Source: Gelatiniphilus marinus
Lineage (GTDB): Bacteria; Bacteroidota; Bacteroidia; Flavobacteriales; Flavobacteriaceae
Length of the DNA stretch: 64,000 bases
Strand: one strand, 5' to 3'
Assembly: GCF_042678305.1 (NCBI RefSeq)
Contig: NZ_JBHUDT010000002.1
This document shows positions 8,909-18,006 of this stretch, piece after piece (positions within the stretch are counted from its first letter, which is position 1; each line of letters opens with the position of its first letter). Below the pieces are notes generated by a model that ran no database searches, was not told the origin of the DNA, and saw nothing but the letters and a program-made list of their open reading frames with translations. The position numbers and the translations under genes were made by a program.

Positions 8909-9370
8909 TCAATGTTGTTTTTTCTTGCCGTAACCTTTTTTACGGTGTTTGTTTTTGTGCATTTTTTTTGCTTGCCCTTTTTCCCACTTCTTATATTGCT
9001 CGTCGTTTAATATGTCTTTCATTTTTGCTTTCATCGCTATTTGATGGTCTAATCTAGCATTCATCATCGCATAACGCTCCTCTTTTGATGGTTTTTCGGC
9101 ATTGACACTTTCTTTTTTGGCTTTGCGGGCCTCCATCATCGCTTTTCTTTTTGTGGCGTTTTCTAAATTTAGTTTTTGTATTTTTTCTTGCTGCGATTTG
9201 GTTAAATCTAGGTGCAATGTCATTTTTTTTGTTTGTAATGTTGCCATTTCTTCTACAGAAAGATCCATCATTTTTGCTCCTCTCTCTTTGTTTTGGTATC
9301 CTTTTTTGCCGTCTTGAGCTGTTGCTTGAAGCGCAAATAAAGCAAGAGCAATTATTGCTAATTTTTTCAT
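8909..9370 (-). CDS. Spy/CpxP-like periplasmic protein
   Basis: A 153-residue secreted protein: signal peptide MKKLAIIALALFALQATAQ, then a helical, Lys/Met-rich body. The segment LHLDLTKSQQEKIQKL and ILNDEQYKKW matches the LTxxQ-type helices of Spy/CpxP-like and related Bacteroidota proteins that bind unfolded proteins or metals. The C-terminus is very basic (HKNKHRKKGYGKKKQH). Possible envelope-stress role by family analogy only. Confidence 0.65.
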   Translation of the reverse strand: MKKLAIIALALFALQATAQDGKKGYQNKERGAKMMDLSVEEMATLQTKKMTLHLDLTKSQQEKIQKLNLENATKRKAMMEARKAKKESVNAEKPSKEERYAMMNARLDHQIAMKAKMKDILNDEQYKKWEKGQAKKMHKNKHRKKGYGKKKQH

Positions 9371-9445
9371 TTTTATTTTGTTTTAAGTTATTTGTTGTTA
9401 GGACTTATACAAAACAGAAAGGTTTAATGTGTTATTCAATTTTAA

Positions 9446-10960
9446 CTAGGTGTTAACGTTTTTAATATTATCAATTAGTGTTAAAGTGGTAGTGTAAAGG
9501 CTTTGGTTTTCCATTTTGCTTTTTAACCACGCGTAAAAACTCATTACAAAAATGTCTTCTCGGGTTTTGTCAATCCATTCAAAAGCGTTTTCAACTTTAT
9601 TTTTAAAAGCTTCTGAAGTTGTTTTTTCTGGGTTTTTATAGCAATCTTCAACCAAAGTTAAATAAGTTAGTGCGCGTTGTTGGTTAATTTCTTTTAAATA
9701 GTTGCTGTGGCTTCTTTTAAAACTTAATAATCTGGACTCTACTAAATCTATGTTTTTTAATTCGATATGTAATAAAATTTCAATTAAGTGCTTTTTAATT
9801 ACCCATTCTTTTCCGGCTTTATCGGTGTACCAACTATCTGTGTGGTAGAATTTTGAAAACAGTGTATATGCTTTTTTTAAATCGTTTTTTTGAAAATAAA
9901 ACATGGTTAAACTCAACCTAATATCTAAAATGGTTTCAATGTCATTATGTTTAATGGTGCTATATGGTTTTAATAAGTTTATAGCTTCATTTTGTTTGTT
10001 GGTGTAATTAAAATTTAGGCTTAAAAGTAAATGGTATTTAAGTTTAAAGGTGTTGTAGTGTTTATTTCGTTTTTCTTTCATCTGTTCGTGCATTAGGTTT
10101 AAATAATGCAAAGACGTATTGAATTTTTTATTTCGGAACAAAGTATTTGCTAAAAAATAAAGTATTTGAATGTGATAAAACAGTTGCTTTTCTATGTCTT
10201 TATGCTTAATTAAAGATTTATAAGTGTTAATTAAAAAAGGCTCGATTTTTAAATAATCGTTGGTTGCAAAAGCCGAAAAACTAGTAATAGCTACAAGCTG
10301 ATACAACGATTTAAACGACATAGAATCGTTAACACTAATATTGTGCTCCTTTAACGTATGGTTTAAAAGGGTTTGGAAATCTACAATATTACCTTTATGG
10401 GTTGTGTTATTTAGCGTTTGTCTGATTTTTGCGTAAACGATATTGAGCTGATCTTCTAATTGATGGTTTTTTTGATTGCTTTTGAATTTTGAAATGATTT
10501 TGTTAATATCTACCGAAGGGTTGCCATAAGCGTATTGAATTTTGGTATGGTAAATCTCATTAAGCAACGAAAACAAATAATGCTCTGTGGCTAAAATTTC
10601 GGCTTTATCTAAAATTTTATAAGCAACTTTATATTGTTTGTACTGCAAACAAGTGCGCGATGCCAATATGTATTTAATAATTTGCATATCCACCGCTTTT
10701 TCGTCTTGTAAACTTGCATTGGCAATAAAATCGATTATAGATTGGTACAGACGTTTTCTTAAAGCATGATATGCCCCTTTTTTATGATTGCCGTAGAGTT
10801 TAAAACAAAGGTCGTTCGAGTTTAAATTGTTGTTAAGCAAATGCTTAAATAACTGAATGTTTTTAGTGTCGCTACGTTTGTTCTTTTTTTCTAAATAGTT
10901 TATAAAACGCTGTTGGTCTTCATTGGAAAAAGTAGATATAATAGTGTTTAAATCATTCAT
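9446..10960 (-). CDS. Helical-repeat (TPR-like) protein of unknown function
   Basis: A 504-residue soluble protein with no signal peptide or membrane span. Nearly all of it is predicted amphipathic helices with TPR-like alternation (for example YKQYKVAYKILDKAEILA, NTSLHYLNLMHEQMKE, KKAYTLFSKFYH). The start MNDLNTIISTFSNEDQQRFINYLEKK resembles N-termini of flavobacterial hypothetical proteins of this length. It is rich in Lys, Asn and Ile. Probably a protein-interaction scaffold; I do not recognise a specific family. Confidence 0.65.
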   Translation of the reverse strand: MNDLNTIISTFSNEDQQRFINYLEKKNKRSDTKNIQLFKHLLNNNLNSNDLCFKLYGNHKKGAYHALRKRLYQSIIDFIANASLQDEKAVDMQIIKYILASRTCLQYKQYKVAYKILDKAEILATEHYLFSLLNEIYHTKIQYAYGNPSVDINKIISKFKSNQKNHQLEDQLNIVYAKIRQTLNNTTHKGNIVDFQTLLNHTLKEHNISVNDSMSFKSLYQLVAITSFSAFATNDYLKIEPFLINTYKSLIKHKDIEKQLFYHIQILYFLANTLFRNKKFNTSLHYLNLMHEQMKEKRNKHYNTFKLKYHLLLSLNFNYTNKQNEAINLLKPYSTIKHNDIETILDIRLSLTMFYFQKNDLKKAYTLFSKFYHTDSWYTDKAGKEWVIKKHLIEILLHIELKNIDLVESRLLSFKRSHSNYLKEINQQRALTYLTLVEDCYKNPEKTTSEAFKNKVENAFEWIDKTREDIFVMSFYAWLKSKMENQSLYTTTLTLIDNIKNVNT

Positions 10961-11272
10961 TTAATCGTCATTAAAATATATTAAATATCTATAAATATAT
11001 AGATTTTATTATAAATTATAAATAATATATCGTCAGTTTTAGTTAAATATTATGTTTCGCAATTCCCGGAGGTTTCGCAGTTTTGCACTGTATCAGTTAG
11101 TAATTGAAATTGCTGTAAAATAAAATGATTATTTTTTGCTTTATACAAAAAGAAAAGAGAGCCATTGCAGTAGCTACAGCGGGCTTTTATTTTGAATTAG
11201 AAAGTTAAAAAATGGCTTTTTATAGCGGTAATTTTAGTTGGTAAATCATATTTAATCATTAAAACAAAAATT
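10961..11272. other. Intergenic stretch without a recognised gene
   Basis: A 312-base, very AT-rich gap between divergent genes. It holds a short repeated TTTCGCA pair (11054-11060 and 11073-11079) and a palindromic GTAGCTAC (11170-11177) before a T-rich tract, which might be a weak hairpin. It must contain promoters for both flanking genes, but no clean TAnnTTTG box is visible. Confidence 0.5.
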
Positions 11273-11749
11273 ATGAATTATGAAACAACGGTGTCTTTAG
11301 ACGAAAAATCTAAAACTTCTGAGACTAAAAAAAAACTTGAAATTTACGACCAAAAACCAACTCCAGCATTTATAGGCGCCTCGTGGTCGGCATTATTAAT
11401 AGGTATGACCTCGTATTGCATTGGTTTATGGAATGCCAACATGCAACTTAACGAAAAAGGCTATTATTTTACTATATTATTGTTTGGGCTGTTCTCGGTA
11501 ATTTCTGTGCAAAAAGCGGTGCGCGATAAATTAGAGGACATTCCCGTTACCGATATTTATTACAGTATTAGTTGGTTTACAACCGTGGCATCTATAGTGC
11601 TGTTGGTTATCGGTCTTTGGAACGCCGATTTAATGTTAAGCGAAAAAGGCTTTTACGCTATGTCTTTTTTGTTGAGTTTGTTCGCTGCTATTGCGGTACA
11701 AAAAAACATACGGGATGTGCAGTATATAGATAGAAGTTGTGCTGAATAA
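11273..11749 (+). CDS. YiaA/YiaB family inner membrane protein
   Basis: A 158-residue membrane protein with two copies of the YiaAB two-helix domain: about residues 30-83 (SALLIGMTSYCIGLWNANMQL, ending VQKAVRD) and about 95-148 (VASIVLLVIGLWNADLML, ending VQKNIRD). Each repeat has IGLWNA followed by EKG(Y/F)Y, and four transmembrane helices are expected. The two-domain layout is as in YiaA. Function of the family is unknown. Confidence 0.85.
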   Translation: MNYETTVSLDEKSKTSETKKKLEIYDQKPTPAFIGASWSALLIGMTSYCIGLWNANMQLNEKGYYFTILLFGLFSVISVQKAVRDKLEDIPVTDIYYSISWFTTVASIVLLVIGLWNADLMLSEKGFYAMSFLLSLFAAIAVQKNIRDVQYIDRSCAE

Positions 11750-11917
11750 AAACAATAAGCGTCTATATTTACAACAAATAAAAAAAGCCTGTTTATTATG
11801 GAATGGCAATTTTTCCAGACCTGTAAGGTTTTCAATCCCGAAGCTTTGGGAACAACAGGTGTTTTAAATCAATACTAAAACAACAACGGTTTGTTTTGAT
11901 GGTTGGTTAATTAACCC

Positions 11918-11948
11918 AAAACCTCGTGGTTGTTGGCTGCGGGGTTTT
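11918..11948 (+). terminator. Possible terminator-like hairpin
   Basis: AAAACCTCG (11918-11926) can pair with CGGGGTTTT (11940-11948) with one G-U. It lies about 170 bases after the YiaA-like stop and 14 bases before the next start codon, so it could end the upstream transcript or sit in the leader of the next gene. Confidence 0.45.
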
Positions 11949-11961
11949 AAAAAACAAAAAA

Positions 11962-12273
11962 ATGGATAAAATTTACAATAAAGAAAAGATTGTTTTTTAC
12001 CTAAGCATAGCTACGTCCCTGTTTCTGCTTTTTATTTATCTTAACTCAACGGTTTTTAAAATGGATTTTGTGTTAATAGGGGTTTTTCAAGAAATGCTTA
12101 CAATTCCAAGTGTTTTAGTGCAGCCCATATTATTGTTTTTATCTTTAAGATTGTATATTAGAATGCAATTAAAAGTAAAATCGTTTGCATTTTGTACTTT
12201 AATCGTATCTTTAATTACCATGTTTTTAGCTTGGGGTAGTTTAATTAAGGCTTTATGGCCATTGGTGTTTTAA
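11962..12273 (+). CDS. Small membrane protein of unknown function
   Basis: A 103-residue protein starting at ATG 11962 (MDKIYNKEKIVFYLSI); an in-frame ATG at 11926 lies inside a hairpin and gives a poor N-terminus. Three hydrophobic segments (about 10-30, 36-60 and 75-100) suggest three transmembrane helices. It ends 10 bases before the DUF2157 gene, so the two are probably co-transcribed and may act together. Not recognised further. Confidence 0.6.
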   Translation: MDKIYNKEKIVFYLSIATSLFLLFIYLNSTVFKMDFVLIGVFQEMLTIPSVLVQPILLFLSLRLYIRMQLKVKSFAFCTLIVSLITMFLAWGSLIKALWPLVF

Positions 12274-12283
12274 ATAAACAGGT

Positions 12284-13558
12284 ATGCAATCAAAAATTAA
12301 AAACCAAATAGAAGAGCTTGTTGAAGCACAAGTTATTTCAACCAAAGTTGCCATAAACATCGAGAATTATTATAAATCTAAAAAAGTAGATTCCCCAAAC
12401 CGGTTATTTACTGTTTTTGCAGTTCTAGGCTCCACTTTGGTTGGCCTTGGCGTTGTTTTGATTTTGGCCCATAATTGGGACCATTTTTCAAAAAGCATAA
12501 AAACCGGGTTTGCATTTGCCCCATTAATTATCGGGCAGTTTTTTGTGGGCTACTCCATTTTAAAAAAGAAAAGCGTAACATGGAAAGAGGCTTCGGGCGT
12601 ATTCCTGTTTTTCGCAGTTGGCGCAAGTTTGGCATTAATAAGCCAGATATATAATATTCCCGGAAATTTTAGCAGTTATATGTTAACTTGGGTTTTGCTT
12701 TGCACGCCATTAATTTATCTTTTAAAATCAAACGCATTAGCAATTTTACATATTGTTTTTGCAACAAATTACGCCTGCGCTTTTGGATATTTTGATGGTA
12801 ACCAAACACCATGGATATACTTATTGTTGGTAACAGTGTTAATGCCATACTATTATAAATTACTAAAAGTAAGTAAAGCCCATAACATCACATCCATTTT
12901 TAACTGGCTATTGCCTTTAAGTGCCGTAATTGTATTGGGGGCTTTTGTAGAAAAAAACGGGGAATACGGGTTTTTAATGTATGTTGTTTTATTCGGATTG
13001 CTTTACAATATTGGTAAGATACCGTTTTTTAACAACCAAAAACTAAGACGAAATGGTTATTTGATTTTGGGCTCTTTGGGTACAATTTACATGTTGTTAT
13101 TAACAAGTTTTGAGTGGCTGTGGCAAGATATTTTAACACACGATTTTGTATTTGGCACTCAAGAATTTTATGTGTCAATCGTGCTTTTTTTAATAACAAT
13201 AACTGTTTTAATATATTCGTTTTCAAAAAAATGGGTTAAAAATTTCAACCTGTTTCAATTTGTGTTTATCATTTTTACGGCCATCTTTTTTGTGGGGCTG
13301 TTGGGTAACTTCATTTCAATTATATTAATCAATATACTTATTTTAGCTTTAGGAATCATTGCCATAAAAATTGGTGCCGATAAATTCCATTTCGGAATTT
13401 TAAATTACGGATTGTTAATAATAACCGCGCTTGTTGTGTGCCGTTTTTTTGATACGAATATGAGTTTTGTTATTCGCGGAATACTATTTGTAAGTGTTGG
13501 CGTTGGTTTCTTTTTAACTAATTATTTGATGCTGAAAAGGCAAAAAAACAAAGCATAA
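12284..13558 (+). CDS. DUF2157 domain multi-pass membrane protein
   Basis: A 424-residue protein. The N-terminal cytoplasmic part (MQSKIKNQIEELVEAQVIS...) and the first spans (VLGSTLVGLGVVLILAHNWD) are typical of DUF2157; about 12 hydrophobic segments follow. The HNWD motif after the first helix and the Q-I-Y-N-I motif in the fourth are diagnostic of the family. Function unknown. Confidence 0.85.
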   Translation: MQSKIKNQIEELVEAQVISTKVAINIENYYKSKKVDSPNRLFTVFAVLGSTLVGLGVVLILAHNWDHFSKSIKTGFAFAPLIIGQFFVGYSILKKKSVTWKEASGVFLFFAVGASLALISQIYNIPGNFSSYMLTWVLLCTPLIYLLKSNALAILHIVFATNYACAFGYFDGNQTPWIYLLLVTVLMPYYYKLLKVSKAHNITSIFNWLLPLSAVIVLGAFVEKNGEYGFLMYVVLFGLLYNIGKIPFFNNQKLRRNGYLILGSLGTIYMLLLTSFEWLWQDILTHDFVFGTQEFYVSIVLFLITITVLIYSFSKKWVKNFNLFQFVFIIFTAIFFVGLLGNFISIILINILILALGIIAIKIGADKFHFGILNYGLLIITALVVCRFFDTNMSFVIRGILFVSVGVGFFLTNYLMLKRQKNKA

Positions 13559-13635
13559 ACCAAACAAATCTGTTGATGTTTTGTAAATAAGATTTGTTGT
13601 GGCAAATTCTAGCTAATAGGGTGGTTTATGTAAAA

Positions 13636-13685
13636 AAAATAGGCGCTTTAAAGTTGCTAAACAGCAACTTTAAAGCGCCTATTTT
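13636..13685. terminator. Strong bidirectional terminator, 23-bp perfect stem
   Basis: Bases 13636-13658 are perfectly complementary to 13663-13685, with an AAAC loop; the stem core is GGCGCTTTAAAGTTGCT. A and T runs at the two ends make it active in both directions between the DUF2157 gene (+) and the transketolase genes (-). Confidence 0.9.
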
Positions 13686-13700
13686 AAAAAGATTTAGCGT

Positions 13701-14657
13701 TTATTGTTTTCTTTGAATAACAGTTTTCGCTTTTTCTACAATAGAGGTGCTGTTTAAACCGTATTTTTCCATGAGTTGGGCAGGGGTTCCAGACTCTCCA
13801 AAAGTATCATTTGTTGCTACAAATTCTTGTGGTGTTGGTTTGTGTAAAGCTAGAGTTCTTGCTACGCTCTCACCTAATCCTCCTAAAATGTTATGCTCTT
13901 CTGCAGTAACGACACAACCTGTTTTGGCAACCGAATTTAAAATAGCTTGTTCATCAAGTGGTTTTATGGTGTGAATGTTTATTACTTCGGCAGATATGCC
14001 TTTTTGGTGCAGTGCTTTCGAGGCTTCCAAGGCTTCCCAAACTAAATGTCCAGTGGCCACAATCGTAACATCGGTACCCTCGGTTAATGTGATTGCTTTT
14101 CCTATTTCAAATTTCTGGTCTTCTGGTGTAAATACAGGTACTGCTGGTCTTCCAAAACGTAAATATACTGGACCTTCGTGTTCTGCAATCGCGATTGTTG
14201 CCGCCTTAGTTTGGTTGTAATCACAAGTGTTTATAACGGTCATGCCTGGAAGCATTTTCATTAATCCAATATCTTCAAGAATTTGATGTGTTGCACCGTC
14301 TTCTCCTAAAGTTAATCCAGCATGAGATGCGCATATTTTTACGTTCTTATTCGAATAAGCTATAGATTGGCGTATTTGATCGTAAACACGACCTGTAGAA
14401 AAGTTTGCGAAAGTGCCTGTAAACGGGATTTTTCCGCCTATGGTAAGACCAGCGGCAATAGACATCATGTTGGCTTCGGCAATACCAATTTGAAAGAAAC
14501 GCTCTGGGTTTTCTTCAATGAATTTATCCATTTTTAAAGACCCAATTAAATCGGCACAAAGGGCAACAACATTAGGATTGGTTCTACCAAGCTCTGTTAA
14601 TCCAGCGCCAAAACCACTTCGAGTATCTTTTTTTTCTGTGTATGTATATGTTTTCAT
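13701..14657 (-). CDS. Transketolase, C-terminal subunit
   Basis: A 318-residue protein covering the pyrimidine-binding and C-terminal domains of transketolase: RFFQIGIAEANMMSIAAGL holds the catalytic Glu that activates thiamine diphosphate, and SHAGLTLGEDGATHQ is the conserved His-containing loop. With the N-terminal subunit, it moves two-carbon units between sugar phosphates in the pentose phosphate pathway. It is the second gene of the pair, 36 bases downstream of the N-terminal subunit gene. Confidence 0.94.
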   Translation of the reverse strand: MKTYTYTEKKDTRSGFGAGLTELGRTNPNVVALCADLIGSLKMDKFIEENPERFFQIGIAEANMMSIAAGLTIGGKIPFTGTFANFSTGRVYDQIRQSIAYSNKNVKICASHAGLTLGEDGATHQILEDIGLMKMLPGMTVINTCDYNQTKAATIAIAEHEGPVYLRFGRPAVPVFTPEDQKFEIGKAITLTEGTDVTIVATGHLVWEALEASKALHQKGISAEVINIHTIKPLDEQAILNSVAKTGCVVTAEEHNILGGLGESVARTLALHKPTPQEFVATNDTFGESGTPAQLMEKYGLNSTSIVEKAKTVIQRKQ

Positions 14658-14693
14658 AAGTTTAAAATCGTAATTCGTAAAATCTGAATTTGG

Positions 14694-15539
14694 TTAATAA
14701 TCGCCTAGAGTTTCTGGGTTTTGAGCTAACGCCGTAGCTAATTGCTCGTCGTTTGGCGCTTTACCATGCCAAGCATGGGTGTGCATCATAAAATCTACGC
14801 CATTACCCATAACGGTTTTTAGCAGGACACAAACTGGTTTTCCTTTACCTGTTTCAGCTTTAGCATCTGCCATACCTTTTAAAATAGCTTCAATATTATT
14901 ACCTTCTTCAATTTCAATTACAATCCAATCAAAAGCTTCAAATTTAGCTTTAATACTTCCCATGGGTAAAACATCGTCTGTTGCGCCATCAATTTGCTTT
15001 CCATTTAAATCGATTGTGGAAATTAAATTGTCAACCTTTTTACCAGAAGCATACATAATCGCTTCCCAATTTTGGCCTTCTTGCAATTCGCCATCGCCGT
15101 GTAAAGAATACACTAAATGCTTGTCGTTATTAAGTTTTTTGGCTTGAGCGGCACCAATAGCAACACTCATGCCTTGACCTAATGAACCAGAGGCAATACG
15201 AACTCCTGGTAAGCCTTCGTGCGTGGTTGGATGCCCTTGTAAACGGGAATTAATTAATCTAAAGGTGTTTAATTCATCGACTGAAAAATAACCTGTTCTT
15301 GCCAATACACTATAGTAAACTGGAGAGATATGGCCGTTTGATAAAAAGAAAAGGTCTTCACCAATACCATCCATTTCAAAATGGTCTTTTGTATCCATAA
15401 TCTCTTTATAAAGTGCTACAAAAAATTCAGCACATCCTAATGAACCTCCTGGATGACCAGAATTTACTTTGTGCACCATGCGTAAAATATCTCTACGAAC
15501 CTGTGTTGTTAAATCTTCTAATTGTTGTGTGTTTGGCAT
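14694..15539 (-). CDS. Transketolase, N-terminal subunit
   Basis: A 281-residue protein with the thiamine diphosphate motif GDGELQEGQNWEAIMYA and substrate-binding VNSGHPGGSLGCAE. Heterodimeric (split) transketolase is common in Bacteroidota and many other bacteria. The promoter at 15567-15596 fits this gene. It is first in a two-gene operon with the C-terminal subunit, ended by the 23-bp-stem terminator. Confidence 0.94.
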   Translation of the reverse strand: MPNTQQLEDLTTQVRRDILRMVHKVNSGHPGGSLGCAEFFVALYKEIMDTKDHFEMDGIGEDLFFLSNGHISPVYYSVLARTGYFSVDELNTFRLINSRLQGHPTTHEGLPGVRIASGSLGQGMSVAIGAAQAKKLNNDKHLVYSLHGDGELQEGQNWEAIMYASGKKVDNLISTIDLNGKQIDGATDDVLPMGSIKAKFEAFDWIVIEIEEGNNIEAILKGMADAKAETGKGKPVCVLLKTVMGNGVDFMMHTHAWHGKAPNDEQLATALAQNPETLGDY

Positions 15540-15566
15540 GTTTTAATTATTAGTTTTTTTGCGCGA

Positions 15567-15596
15567 CAAAAATAATCTTTTAAATAGCCTTAACAA
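15567..15596 (-). promoter_or_regulatory. Bacteroidota-type promoter for split transketolase
   Basis: On the minus strand: TTG (15596-15594), 19 nt, TATTTTTG (15574-15567). Both boxes and their spacing match the sigma-ABfr consensus, 28 bases upstream of the start codon. Confidence 0.75.
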
Positions 15597-15733
15597 AATT
15601 GAAATGCCCCAATTATTAACCAATCATCAAGATTTTCTAACAATTATAAGATTATTTTAATTTATTGGCAGTTAGTTTTGTATGAGTTAAACTCATTAGT
15701 TTTTTTTATTCAGGTGTATTCTGAACCTGCAAC

Positions 15734-15767
15734 AAAAAAAGGCTGCCTTTTCAGACAGCCTCATTTT
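15734..15767 (-). terminator. Terminator of htpG
   Basis: On the minus strand AGGCTG (15761-15756) pairs with CAGCCT (15745-15740), followed by a run of seven U. It is 40 bases past the htpG stop. Confidence 0.8.
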
Positions 15768-15806
15768 TTAATATAAATAGGTATATTTTCCTTTTGGAAA
15801 GAAGAT

Positions 15807-17717
15807 TTACTTTATCATCTCGTAACTGCGCTTAATAAAGTTAGTGAGCTCTTCGCCTTTAAGCAAACCTTGAGATAGTCTGGCCAAGTCTAAGCTTTGG
15901 TTTATTAAACGCTCTTGCTTCTTTTTTGTTTTGGTGCCCAAAATTTCGCCAACTAATGCAGAGTTTGTGTTTACAACCAAATTGTACATTTCTGGCATGT
16001 TGCCAAACATGTTCATTCCGCCACCGCCAGTAGCTTGCATCTCTTTCATGCGTCGCATAAATTCGGGTTGAGTTATTATAAAAGGGGCCGCATCGCTATC
16101 CATGGGTTCTAATTGCACCGTAAATTTTTCAGAAGGTATTACCTCTTTTAAAAGCGTGTCTAATTTCTTGGTTTGATCGTCATCTAATTTAGAAATTTTA
16201 GTGTCGTCTTTTTGGATTAATTTATCGATGTGGTCGGCATCAACACGGGCAAAAGAAATCTTGTCTTTTGTGGTTTCCAGCTTTTGCATAAGATGCGAAA
16301 CTATTGGCGAGTCTAATAGCAAGACTTGGTAACCTTTGGCTTTGGCAGCCTCTATATAACTGTGTTGTTCGTCTTTATTTGATGCATAAAGGATAACCAG
16401 TTTATCGTCTTTATCGGTTTGTTTTGCCTTGATTTTGTTGTAAAGCTCTTCGTAGGTATAATAGGTGCCATCAACGGTTGGGTATAGCGCAAAGGCATCG
16501 GCTTTTTCAAAGAATTTTTCTTCAGAAAGCATCCCATATTCAATCACTATTTTAATGTCGTTCCATTTTGCTTCAAAATCCTCACGATTGTTATTAAACA
16601 GCGATTTTAATTTATCGGCAACCTTTCTGGTGATATACGATGAGATTTTTTTAACGGCGCCATCGGCCTGTAAATACGAGCGCGAAACGTTTAAAGGAAT
16701 GTCTGGGGAATCTATAACACCGCGCAGCATGGTTAAAAATTCTGGTACAATGCCTTCAACATTATCGGTTACAAAAACCTGGTTTTGGTACAGTTGGATC
16801 CTGTCTTTCTGGATGTTTATATCCTGTCCCATTTTTGGGAAATACAAAATACCGGTTAAATTAAACGGATAATCTACATTTAAGTGGATGTTAAACAGAG
16901 GTTCTTCGAATTGCATAGGGTACAATTCGCGATAAAAACCACTGTAATCTTCTTCTTTTAGTTCAGAAGGTTGTTTGGTCCATGCTGGGTTGGGGTTGTT
17001 AATAATATTATCAACCGTAATTTGTTTGTGGGGTTCGGTGGTTTCCTTACCGTCTTTGTCTGTTGTGGTTTTTGGTGTAAAATCGGGGTCGTTTATTTGC
17101 TTGGTTCCGAATTTAATAGGAATGGGCATAAACTTGTTGTACTTTAATAAGAGTTCGCTAATACGCGTTTCTTCTAAAAATTCAGTCGAATCTTCTGCAA
17201 TATGAAGGATGATTTCTGTACCGCGATCTGTTTTGTCTGCAGTTTCTAAAGTGAATTCTGGCGAGCCATCACAGGTCCAATGTGCAGCAGGTTCATCTTT
17301 GTAAGATTTTGTGATAATCTCTACTTTTTCGGCCACCATAAATGCGGAATAAAAACCTAAACCAAAATGACCGATAATACCTGAATCTTTAGCAGAATCT
17401 TTGTATTTATCTAAAAACTCCTCAGCTCCAGAAAAGGCTACTTGGTTAATGTATTTTTCAACCTCATCGGCAGTCATTCCTAGGCCTTGGTCTATAATAT
17501 GTAGCTTTTTGCCTTCTTTGTCGATTTTTACCTCAATTTGCGGATTGCCATATTCAACCTTGGCATCGCCAACATTAGTTAAGTGTTTTAATTTTAATGT
17601 GGCATCTGTAGCATTGCTAACAAGCTCTCGTAAAAAGATTTCATGATCGCTGTATAAGAATTTTTTAATGAGAGGAAAGATGTTCTCTACCGATACATTA
17701 ATATTTCCTTTTGTCAT
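15807..17717 (-). CDS. htpG: Molecular chaperone HtpG (Hsp90)
   Basis: A 636-residue bacterial Hsp90. The GHKL ATPase domain shows ELVSNATDATLKL, IIDQGLGMT, IGHFGLGFYSAFMVA and DRGTEIILH; the middle domain contains YFPKMGQDINIQKDRIQLYQNQVFV and SRSYLQADGAVKKI. The C-terminal dimerisation domain is complete and, as in all HtpG, lacks the MEEVD tail. Monocistronic, with its own terminator. Confidence 0.97.
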   Translation of the reverse strand: MTKGNINVSVENIFPLIKKFLYSDHEIFLRELVSNATDATLKLKHLTNVGDAKVEYGNPQIEVKIDKEGKKLHIIDQGLGMTADEVEKYINQVAFSGAEEFLDKYKDSAKDSGIIGHFGLGFYSAFMVAEKVEIITKSYKDEPAAHWTCDGSPEFTLETADKTDRGTEIILHIAEDSTEFLEETRISELLLKYNKFMPIPIKFGTKQINDPDFTPKTTTDKDGKETTEPHKQITVDNIINNPNPAWTKQPSELKEEDYSGFYRELYPMQFEEPLFNIHLNVDYPFNLTGILYFPKMGQDINIQKDRIQLYQNQVFVTDNVEGIVPEFLTMLRGVIDSPDIPLNVSRSYLQADGAVKKISSYITRKVADKLKSLFNNNREDFEAKWNDIKIVIEYGMLSEEKFFEKADAFALYPTVDGTYYTYEELYNKIKAKQTDKDDKLVILYASNKDEQHSYIEAAKAKGYQVLLLDSPIVSHLMQKLETTKDKISFARVDADHIDKLIQKDDTKISKLDDDQTKKLDTLLKEVIPSEKFTVQLEPMDSDAAPFIITQPEFMRRMKEMQATGGGGMNMFGNMPEMYNLVVNTNSALVGEILGTKTKKKQERLINQSLDLARLSQGLLKGEELTNFIKRSYEMIK

Positions 17718-17965
17718 AATAAATTATAATTTTTTATTTTCCAAAAAGATGGAAAACTGTTTATACTTTTTTTATTTATTGAGTTTAGCTAGTCAAAAAA
17801 AATACCAAGCCTTAAAACATGACAAACTGACACGGTTTCTTCTTTGGGACAAAGGCAAATTTCAAAAAAAATATAAAGTACGATTTTGTTGATATTTGGA
17901 ATATGGATTTTTAAAATTTTGGAATTTGATAGTATTATTTTGTACTTTGGTTATTCGTTTAAAGA

Positions 17966-17991
17966 GATTCCCGTTTTAATGGGAATGACAA
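17966..17991 (+). repeat. Short palindromic repeat, half-element
   Basis: GAGATTCCCG, spacer, GGGAATGAC forms a small hairpin and ends with the AATGACAAAA signature also seen at 23410-23420 and, reversed, near 61831 and 61961. Likely a degenerate member of the CATTCC repeat family, 16 bases before the KAS III start. Confidence 0.4.
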
Positions 17992-18006
17992 AAAAAGATC
18001 ATTTAT